Below are positions 1 to 4,830 of a DNA stretch of 6,428 nt, piece after piece (position 1 is the stretch's first letter; each line of letters opens with the position of its first letter). The stretch spans positions 1 through 6,428 of the forward strand of contig JAIHTM010000150.1 in the NCBI GenBank assembly GCA_022713905.1, written 5' to 3'. The DNA comes from Collinsella sp. (GTDB lineage Bacteria; Actinomycetota; Coriobacteriia; Coriobacteriales; Coriobacteriaceae). The notes beneath the pieces are model-generated. The model worked only from the letters and a program-made list of their open reading frames with translations. It ran no database searches and was not told where the DNA came from. The translations under genes and the position numbers were made by a program.

Positions 1-2
1 GC

Positions 3-53
3 CCCGAGGTCGATACTCTGAACGTCTGGCTTGCCGAGATCGTCGACGAGTAA
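3..53 (+). CDS. C-terminal end of an unidentified upstream gene (partial)
   Basis: The frame starting at base 3 is open from the window edge to a TAA at 51-53 and reads PEVDTLNVWLAEIVDE. Frame 1 is closed by a TGA at 19-21. The mix of hydrophobic and acidic residues and the GC-rich codons look like a real C-terminus. The inverted-repeat element starts only two bases after the stop, a common place for dispersed repeats. Sixteen residues are too few to assign a family, so no function is proposed. Confidence 0.45.
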   Translation, partial: PEVDTLNVWLAEIVDE

Positions 54-55
54 CC

Positions 56-75
56 GAGCGAGGATTTTCTCCCGT
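56..75 (+). repeat. Extra left arm of the inverted-repeat element
   Basis: GAGCGAGGATTTTCTCCCGT repeats the left arm of the full element that begins 29 bp downstream at 85, with two differences. Its first 18 bases can also pair with the right arm at 131-148 with only two non-Watson-Crick positions. The single right arm thus has two competing left partners. This may be the remnant of an older copy into which a second one inserted. Confidence 0.6.
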
Positions 76-81
76 CGAAAT

Positions 82-159
82 ATCGAGCGTGGATTATCTC
101 CCGTTTTGGGCGCAATTTCGCACTCAAAGTGGGAGATAGTCCTCGCTCGATTTGTATGC
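82..159 (+). repeat. Palindromic repeat element, copy 1
   Basis: The left arm (82-102) and right arm (131-151) can form a 21-bp imperfect stem with one mismatch and one G-T pair around a 28-nt loop. Aligned without gaps, 85-159 matches 1756-1830 at 61 of 75 positions by hand count, including the conserved stretch CTCAAAGTGGGAGA and a trailing TGTATGC outside the stem. Both copies have the same orientation and the same 28-nt loop length. It looks like a dispersed intergenic repeat of the REP/MITE kind. I do not recognise a named family and see no transposase. Confidence 0.8.
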
Positions 160-227
160 GAGAATCCCGACCTCACTTATGCCCATGCTTAGGCGCACGC
201 GTCGTTGTTCTATGCGCGAGTAAGCTC

Positions 228-310
228 AAATTTCTGCATTTCATCAAATTTCGGTACTAAAAATCTCTGCATTTCATCGATAATAGTCGATATAAATATC
301 TGCATTTCAT
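228..310 (+). repeat. Three 17-bp direct repeats at an exact 33-bp period
   Basis: The motif AAATNTCTGCATTTCAT occurs at 228-244, 261-277 and 294-310. The copies differ only at the fifth base (T, C, A). The 33-bp spacing is exact and equals about three helical turns, which would place the copies on one face of the DNA. The block is AT-rich and ends 23 bp before the chosen ATPase start. It fits an operator or iteron array for a DNA-binding protein, perhaps the ATPase itself; that role is inference. Near -10 matches (GATAAT at 279-284, TATAAA at 291-296) lie between copies 2 and 3, but no good -35 is visible. Because 33 is divisible by three, the array is also open in the ATPase frame back to a TTG at 205. 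I read this as non-coding leader. Confidence 0.85.
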
Positions 311-323
311 TTATCGAGGCGAT

Positions 324-328
324 GGGAG
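324..328 (+). promoter_or_regulatory. Ribosome binding site setting the ATPase start
   Basis: GGGAG lies five bases before the ATG at 334. The in-frame ATG at 322 has only GAGG (316-319) two bases away, which is too close. The TTG at 205 would force the 17-bp repeat array to be translated. This supports 334 as the start. Confidence 0.6.
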
Positions 329-333
329 AGCTT

Positions 334-1695
334 ATGTTGCGCAGGAAAATCGCTGATGAGCTTGATTGTTGGCAGAGATCCATTGAACGAAAGGCGTTGT
401 TCGTCACGGGTTCTCGCCAAATCGGTAAGAGCTACTCGATTCGCGAGTTCGGTAAGTCAAACTACGCAACCTATATCGAGCTCAATCTCGCGGAAAATCG
501 CCAGGCAAAAGATGCTCTTCTCGAGGCACGGGATGCCGACGATTTCATCAGCAGGGTGACGCTTCTCTCGGGAAAGCCGATAGCACCGGGCAAAACGCTC
601 GTGTTTATCGATGAGGTCCAAGAGGCCCCCGACATCATGACGATGGCAAAGTTCCTTGTTGAGGACGGGAGGTGCCGCTGGGCGTTTTCGGGGTCAATGC
701 TCGGGACCCAGTTCAAGGGCGTTAGGTCCTATCCCGTGGGATATGTTCACGAGCTTAGGATGTTCCCGCTCGATTTTGAGGAGTTTTGCTGGGCGATCGG
801 GGTGAGCGAGGGAGCTCGCCAAACGATACGCGACGCGTGTATCAGCGAGAAGCCCATTCCTGATTACATTCACGACGCGATGATGGCAAACTTCAGGACC
901 TATACCGTTGTCGGTGGAATGCCAGAGGTCGTGCAGCGTTTCCTTGACACGCGGGGCGACCTTGCCTCTGTTCGTCAGCTACAGTCAGAGCTCAACGAAC
1001 AGTACCGGCGGGATATCTCCAAGTATGCAAGCGGGCGAGCCCTTCAGGTGCAGAGCATTTACGATCAGCTCCCTATTATGCTCGAGGGCGAAAACAAACG
1101 CTTCGTGCTCAATTCCATTGACCCCAAGGCGCATTACGACAAGTACCAGCGAGATTTTGTCTGGCTTGTCGATGCCGGCGTTGCTCTCAAGGCGGATATC
1201 GTAACCGAGCCAAAGTCGCCCCTGCTCAAGACGGCACGGCCATCGCAGTTCAAGCTATACCAATCGGATACGGGCATGTTGATGGCGCGCTACCCCGTTG
1301 GCGTCGCCCAGGCGGCGTATCTTGATAGCAAGGAACCCAATCTGGGCGGTATTTACGAAAACGTGGTGGCCCAGCAGCTGGCTGCCCAAAATCGCCAGCT
1401 TTACTACTATCAGACAAAGAAGCGCGGCGAAGTGGACTTTGTGGTCGACGGACCGGATGGAACAGCTGTTCCGATCGAGGTTAAATCGGGTTCCTATTAC
1501 CACGCGCACGCCGCGCTCGGCCATGTGCTTGATACGGCCGAATATGGTGTAAGGCTCGGGATTGTTTTCTCGAGAGGCAACGTTGAACGCAGCGGAGCTG
1601 TTCTTTATTTGCCGCTATATGCGACCTGGGCCCTTTCGGATGTTTTGGGTGACTCCTGTGCCGAGGGGATAAAGCTGGAGGTCAAGCCGGTCTAG
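334..1695 (+). CDS. DUF4143-type AAA ATPase (ATP-binding protein)
   Basis: This 453-residue protein belongs to the large family with an AAA_14 ATPase domain followed by DUF4143. Visible motifs, in order, are Walker A GSRQIGKS (26-33), Walker B LVFIDE (89-94), a sensor-1-like strand ending FSGS (118-121), and the family motif PLDFEEF (145-151). The C-terminal DUF4143 part has YENVV (341-345), EVDF (366-369) and IEVK (381-384). The E...D...ExK spacing resembles a PD-(D/E)xK nuclease fold, but activity is not proven for the family. The length is normal and nothing is broken. No signal peptide or membrane segment is visible, so it should be cytoplasmic. The cellular role of these ATPases is largely unknown. 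Arginine codons include 9 AGA/AGG of 31, unlike glvA (0 of 22), which suggests a different origin. The gene lies alone between two palindromic repeats, behind the 33-bp repeat array. Family assignment is firm; function is not. Confidence 0.9.
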   Translation: MLRRKIADELDCWQRSIERKALFVTGSRQIGKSYSIREFGKSNYATYIELNLAENRQAKDALLEARDADDFISRVTLLSGKPIAPGKTLVFIDEVQEAPDIMTMAKFLVEDGRCRWAFSGSMLGTQFKGVRSYPVGYVHELRMFPLDFEEFCWAIGVSEGARQTIRDACISEKPIPDYIHDAMMANFRTYTVVGGMPEVVQRFLDTRGDLASVRQLQSELNEQYRRDISKYASGRALQVQSIYDQLPIMLEGENKRFVLNSIDPKAHYDKYQRDFVWLVDAGVALKADIVTEPKSPLLKTARPSQFKLYQSDTGMLMARYPVGVAQAAYLDSKEPNLGGIYENVVAQQLAAQNRQLYYYQTKKRGEVDFVVDGPDGTAVPIEVKSGSYYHAHAALGHVLDTAEYGVRLGIVFSRGNVERSGAVLYLPLYATWALSDVLGDSCAEGIKLEVKPV

Positions 1696-1736
1696 GGACA
1701 GTCCCCGACGCGACAAAGGGATAGTGCCTTTGTCGC
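1695..1736 (+). repeat. Two small palindromes directly after the ATPase stop
   Basis: GGGACAGTCCC (1695-1705) is a perfect odd palindrome that uses the last base of the stop codon. It is followed by GCGACAAAGG (1710-1719) and CCTTTGTCGC (1727-1736), a perfect 10-bp stem with a 7-nt loop. GGGACAGTCCC and GGGATAGTGCC (1718-1728) are also near direct repeats 23 bp apart. The 10-bp stem could end ATPase transcription, but no run of T follows it, so a dispersed repeat fits as well. Confidence 0.65.
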
Positions 1737-1755
1737 ATCCGCTATCCGAGATAAT

Positions 1756-1830
1756 GAGCGTGGATTTTCTCCCGTCTAGAGCGCACTTGAATGCTCAAAG
1801 TGGGAGAAAATCCACGCTCGATCTGTATGC
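1756..1830 (+). repeat. Palindromic repeat element, copy 2
   Basis: The arms GAGCGTGGATTTTCTCCC (1756-1773) and GGGAGAAAATCCACGCTC (1802-1819) are perfect 18-bp reverse complements around a 28-nt loop. The loop end CTCAAAGT and the trailing TGTATGC match copy 1 upstream of the ATPase. The element lies between the convergent ATPase and phosphatase genes, where a strong hairpin could block read-through in both directions. No T-tract follows, so intrinsic termination is uncertain. Confidence 0.85.
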
Positions 1831-1847
1831 CGATGACGCGGCTCGCG

Positions 1848-1869
1848 AGGTTCGTGCCTCCGCGAACCT
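1848..1869 (-). terminator. Hairpin at the phosphatase stop codon (terminator-like)
   Basis: AGGTTCG (1848-1854) and CGAACCT (1863-1869) form a perfect 7-bp inverted repeat with an 8-nt loop. It overlaps the phosphatase stop codon (CTA at 1868-1870 on the plus strand). The position suits an mRNA 3' end, but the sequence beyond it on the minus strand is GC-rich with no T-run. It may therefore stabilise the transcript end rather than terminate it. Confidence 0.3.
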
Positions 1870-2314
1870 ACAGCTGCTCGAGCATAGCGGCGCAACCGGC
1901 GAGCACGTCGCGGTAGGTGGCATCGAAATTGCCGGTATACCAGGGATCGGCCACGTCGCCGGGGCGATCGGTCCAGTCGAGCAAGCGCGTAATCCTGCCG
2001 TCGGGGTCGTCGCCAAAGATGCGACGCAGGCCGCGCGCGTTCTCAGCATCCATATAGACAATGCGATCCCAGTCGCCATACTCCGCGCGACGCACCTGGC
2101 GCGCGCGGTGGGCGACGACGGGGATTCCGACCTCGCGTAGCTTGGCAACGGTACCGTGGTGCGGCGGGTTGCCGATCTCCTCGGTCGAGGTCGCTGCAGA
2201 ATCGATGACAAACTCGCCCGCGCGCCCAGCGCGGCGCACCAGCTCGGTAAACACGGACTCAGCCATCGTCGAGCGGCAGATGTTCCCATGACAGATAAAC
2301 AGTACGCGTTGCAT
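1868..2314 (-). CDS. Low-molecular-weight protein tyrosine phosphatase
   Basis: The 148-residue product starts MQRVLFICHGNICRS and carries the LMW-PTP signature C-x5-R-S, with nucleophile Cys8, Arg14 and Ser15. The general-acid loop DPWYTG (Asp123-Pro124) sits near the C-terminus, as in the family, and about 150 residues is the usual length. It should be a soluble cytoplasmic enzyme that hydrolyses phosphotyrosine, or possibly another phosphomonoester. The start at 2314 puts the catalytic loop close to the N-terminus and has GAAAGG (2324-2329) nine bases upstream. A longer reading to 2371 would add 19 residues unlike the family. Its start lies 60 bp after the rpiR stop on the same strand with no terminator visible, so the two may be cotranscribed. 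No tyrosine kinase or polysaccharide gene is nearby, so the target is unknown. Confidence 0.93.
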   Translation of the reverse strand: MQRVLFICHGNICRSTMAESVFTELVRRAGRAGEFVIDSAATSTEEIGNPPHHGTVAKLREVGIPVVAHRARQVRRAEYGDWDRIVYMDAENARGLRRIFGDDPDGRITRLLDWTDRPGDVADPWYTGNFDATYRDVLAGCAAMLEQL

Positions 2315-2374
2315 AGGACGATACCTTTCATATAGAAGGCTGCTAAAGGGTCGAAGCCGGACGCATGCCAAGTT

Positions 2375-3124
2375 TTATTTCTTGGCCAGTTTGAAGTAAC
2401 GCTCAAATATCAATTCGAAAACGTAATAGAACATCAATCGACTGTCGAGGTCCATGCTGCCCAAGCGGATTTCTTTTTGCACGGTGTAGATGGGGTAGTC
2501 GGCTAGTTTCGAGAGAGAATTTCGAGAAAAGCCGGTGAGCGTGACGACCTTGCATCCGCGCGTTTTGGCTATCGATGTGGCGTCAATAGACACCTGCGTC
2601 TCACCGCTGACTGAAACGCTGAAGACCAGGTCGTTTTTGCCAAGCAGTTCTGCGTAATGCCTCATGACGTGGCGTTCACTGAGCGTGTCGGTATTCTTGC
2701 CCATTATTTTGAGCTTTTCAGCCATTTCGAGGCACGGGTACTTCGAAAAACCCGAGCAGAAGAACACGATATGCGAGGCGTCCTGGATAAGACTCACAAC
2801 CGAATCGATGACCCGGTCGTTAAGCAGATCTTTGGTCTGTACGAGCTGGGTATCAAGAGGAAGTGCCTCGATAGTGAATCGATTGCGGTCGAGCGAGGCG
2901 GAATACGATTGTTTGAGCTCCGTAAACCCCGAGAAGCCAAGCTTATGGGCAAGCCTGACGATTGTATTGGGAGCGACGAAGAACCGTTCAGCAACGCTCT
3001 TAAGCGTGACATCGTCAATATCATCACGCAGCTCGATGATGTAGCGCATGATCTCGCTTTCGAGATCGTTGAGCTTGCTCTCGCCAGCTCGCACATGATC
3101 ATAAAAAGATTCTTGATCTTTCAT
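2375..3124 (-). CDS. RpiR-family transcriptional regulator with SIS domain
   Basis: The 249-residue protein has the RpiR layout: an N-terminal helix-turn-helix domain (about 1-77, with TLKSVAERFFVAPNTIVRL at 40-58 as the core) and a C-terminal SIS phosphosugar-binding domain (about 105-240, with FFCSGFS at 121-127 and SVSGETQ at 171-177). Such proteins bind operator DNA and respond to sugar phosphates. Divergent from glvA, it is the likely regulator of the alpha-glucoside genes, comparable to Bacillus GlvR, which is also an RpiR protein. Whether it activates or represses cannot be told from the sequence. The start MKDQESFYD at 3124 fits the family N-terminus; an open frame back to 3316 runs through the intergenic repeats and is not credible. 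The best Shine-Dalgarno, GAGGGG (3137-3142), is 12 bases away, so translation may be weak. The phosphatase follows downstream. Confidence 0.92.
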   Translation of the reverse strand: MKDQESFYDHVRAGESKLNDLESEIMRYIIELRDDIDDVTLKSVAERFFVAPNTIVRLAHKLGFSGFTELKQSYSASLDRNRFTIEALPLDTQLVQTKDLLNDRVIDSVVSLIQDASHIVFFCSGFSKYPCLEMAEKLKIMGKNTDTLSERHVMRHYAELLGKNDLVFSVSVSGETQVSIDATSIAKTRGCKVVTLTGFSRNSLSKLADYPIYTVQKEIRLGSMDLDSRLMFYYVFELIFERYFKLAKK

Positions 3125-3187
3125 AAGATGTTTCAGCCCCTCGCACCTCGCCGTATATATGGTACCGCTTTGTGTAGCCAGGTGAGA

Positions 3188-3262
3188 AATCGGTAATCGG
3201 TCAAGATTGCCTATTGCCCATGAACTGGGCAAACGCGCGTGTTTGCCTACACATATCTGTGT
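3188..3262. promoter_or_regulatory. Probable operator cluster between rpiR and glvA
   Basis: Several ordered motifs are packed here. AATCGGT is repeated in tandem (3188-3201). ATTGCCT and ATTGCCC are a near tandem pair (3206-3219). TTGCCCA-n5-TGGGCAA (3214-3232) is a perfect inverted repeat. It overlaps GGCAAAC-n6-GTTTGCC (3228-3247), also perfect. ACACA-n4-TGTGT (3249-3262) follows. TTGCC thus appears four times in about 40 bp, counting both strands. This is what a binding region for a dimeric regulator such as the adjacent RpiR protein would look like. I could not identify convincing -35/-10 pairs for either gene. Confidence 0.6.
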
Positions 3263-3279
3263 CGTGAGCGAAATCATGT

Positions 3280-3310
3280 GTCCCCGTTTCGCATTGGCCC
3301 ACACGGGGAC
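3280..3310 (+). promoter_or_regulatory. Hairpin in the region upstream of glvA
   Basis: GTCCCCGT (3280-3287) and ACGGGGAC (3303-3310) are perfect 8-bp complements around a 15-nt loop, 112 bp before the glvA start. No T-run follows, so it is not an intrinsic terminator. It could be a leader RNA structure or a further protein site. An overlapping shorter repeat, GCGAAA (3268-3273) with TTTCGC (3287-3292), would compete with it. Confidence 0.4.
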
Positions 3311-3422
3311 TCGCAAATGACCTTATGTCGCAAAATATCAATCGAAACGAAGCAAGCCGAGGACAACCGCGGAGCCCAAGGTCTTCGAGAACACCGATCA
3401 GCCAACCCTGGAGGGACGGAAC

Positions 3423-4748
3423 ATGAAGGATAAGCTCAATATTGTGATCGTTGGCGGCGGCTCCACGTGGTGCCCTGGCATTCTTAAAGCCCTGACCAAG
3501 CACATGGACATTCTGCCGCTGAACCGCGTGATGCTCTATGACATCGATGCCGAGCGTCAGCGTCCGATCGGCGAGTTTGGCAAGATCCTCTTTGCCGAGG
3601 AGGAGCCCGGTGTGGAGTTTGGTTACACCACCGATAAGGACGAGGCATACACCGACGTTGACTTTGTGCTCTGCCAGATTCGTACCGGCGGCTACGAGAT
3701 GCGCAGCAAGGACGAGAAGATTCCGCTGCATATGGGAATCATCGGCCAGGAAACGGTGGGCCCTGGCGGCATGGCTTACGGTATGCGCTCCATGCATGAC
3801 ATGGTTGAGATCGTCAACGACGTTCGCGCTCATAGCCCGGAGGCGTGGATTATCAACTACACCAACCCGGCTGCTATTGTGGCATATGGTCTCGAGCGCG
3901 TCCTGCCCGATGAGCATCGCGTCCTCAACATCTGCGACCAGCCTGTCAACCTCATGCGCTCTTACGGTCGCCTGCTCGGTCGCGATATGAGCAAGACGGA
4001 GCCCGTGTACTTCGGCCTCAATCACTTCGGTTGGTTCAAGCACATCTACGATGAAGAGGGCCATGACCTCGTCCCGCAGATTAAGGAATACACGGAGAAG
4101 AACGGCTTCCTTCCTGCCGATGCCGAGCAGCGTGACCAGTCCTGGCTTGATACCTACGCCATGGTCAAGGACATGCTCGAGGACTTCCCCGACTATCTGC
4201 CCAACACTTATCTGCAGTACTATCTGTATCCCGAGTACAAGGTCGCTCACCTCGACCCCGACTACACTCGCTCCGACGAGGTTATCAACGGTCGTGAAAA
4301 GCGCGTGTTCGCCGAGTGCGAGCGTGTTGCCAAAGTCGGCACCGCAAAGAACTCCTCGGTTGTGCAAAACGACGCTCATGGCGATATGATCGTGGAAATC
4401 ACCTCGGCCATTTATCGCAACACCAACAAGACCTTCATTGTCATCGTGCCCAACAACGGCATTATCGAGGGCATGCCCGATGACGCCATGGTCGAGGTCG
4501 CGGCAAGCGTGGGCGCCAATGGCCCGCAGCCCTATGCTGTTGGCAAGATCGGTACCTTCTATCGCGGCCTTATGGAGAACCAGTACGCCTATGAGCGCCT
4601 GACTGTTGAGGCTTGGATGGAGGGTTCCTACGAGAAGGCTCTGCAGGCACTCACGCTTAATCGTCTGGTCGGTGACGCAAAGAAGGCTCGCAAAGTGCTC
4701 GACAAGCTCATCGAGGCCAATAAGGATTACTGGCCGGAGCTTAAGTAG
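3423..4748 (+). CDS. glvA: 6-phospho-alpha-glucosidase, GH4 family
   Basis: This 441-residue cytoplasmic enzyme hydrolyses maltose 6'-phosphate and related 6-phospho-alpha-glucosides after PTS uptake. GH4 enzymes use NAD+ and a divalent metal, often Mn2+, in a redox-elimination mechanism. Visible are the N-terminal nucleotide-binding motif IVGGGSTWCPG (9-19), the signature NICDQP (169-174) with metal ligand Cys171 and Asp172, LNHFGW (199-204) with metal ligand His201, and NTYLQYYLYP (261-270) in the catalytic tyrosine region. CDxP rather than CNxP is the known mark of alpha- over beta-specific members. Length and the ending EANKDYWPEL agree with Bacillus GlvA/MalA. The start at 3423 has GGAGGG (3410-3415) seven bases upstream. 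All 22 arginine codons are CGC or CGT, which suggests high expression. It lies upstream of the matching permease and divergent from the RpiR gene. The exact natural sugar (maltose, a sucrose isomer or another alpha-glucoside) cannot be read from the sequence. Confidence 0.95.
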   Translation: MKDKLNIVIVGGGSTWCPGILKALTKHMDILPLNRVMLYDIDAERQRPIGEFGKILFAEEEPGVEFGYTTDKDEAYTDVDFVLCQIRTGGYEMRSKDEKIPLHMGIIGQETVGPGGMAYGMRSMHDMVEIVNDVRAHSPEAWIINYTNPAAIVAYGLERVLPDEHRVLNICDQPVNLMRSYGRLLGRDMSKTEPVYFGLNHFGWFKHIYDEEGHDLVPQIKEYTEKNGFLPADAEQRDQSWLDTYAMVKDMLEDFPDYLPNTYLQYYLYPEYKVAHLDPDYTRSDEVINGREKRVFAECERVAKVGTAKNSSVVQNDAHGDMIVEITSAIYRNTNKTFIVIVPNNGIIEGMPDDAMVEVAASVGANGPQPYAVGKIGTFYRGLMENQYAYERLTVEAWMEGSYEKALQALTLNRLVGDAKKARKVLDKLIEANKDYWPELK

Positions 4749-4775
4749 CTAGTTCCATAGCGCTTGATAACTGTT

Positions 4776-4816
4776 ATGGGGCGTGTGGGTTGTAGAACTG
4801 CACGCCCCGTTTCTTT
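4776..4816 (+). terminator. Intercistronic terminator-like hairpin between glvA and the PTS gene
   Basis: GGGGCGTG (4778-4785) and CACGCCCC (4801-4808) form a perfect 8-bp stem, extendable by two weaker pairs to 4776 and 4810, with a 15-nt loop. It is followed by GTTTCTTT (4809-4816). This resembles an intrinsic terminator with a moderate T-tract. Placed inside the likely operon, it probably lets only part of transcription through, or protects the glvA 3' end. Its 3' arm CCCC (4805-4808) can alternatively pair with GGGG (4821-4824) in the Shine-Dalgarno of the next gene. Confidence 0.6.
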
Positions 4817-4830
4817 AAGAGGGGTATCCC

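Noticed and set aside
56..159. CRISPR array made from the repeated arms near the left end
   Set aside because: There are only two same-strand arms with one 11-bp gap plus an inverted arm, and no regular spacers or cas genes. It is a hairpin repeat.
228..310. CRISPR array made from the 17-bp repeats
   Set aside because: Repeats of 17 bp with 16-bp gaps are too short for CRISPR, there are only three, and no cas genes are present.
205..333. N-terminal extension of the ATPase from a TTG at 205
   Set aside because: It would translate the 17-bp repeat array, adds 43 residues unlike the family, and lacks a good ribosome binding site; the ATG at 334 has one.
210..407. Small minus-strand reading frame with a repeated DEMQ-like motif
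   Set aside because: The repeated residues only reflect the 33-bp-period DNA repeats read in reverse. The frame overlaps the start of the ATPase and has no supporting features.
1795..2406. Minus-strand frame of 203 codons over the phosphatase
   Set aside because: It is a shadow of the phosphatase in another frame, rich in Arg, Ser and Ala, with no recognisable domain.
3201..4379. Long minus-strand frame of 392 codons opposite glvA
   Set aside because: It is an antisense shadow produced by the strong GC-rich codon bias of glvA; the glvA protein carries all the conserved motifs.
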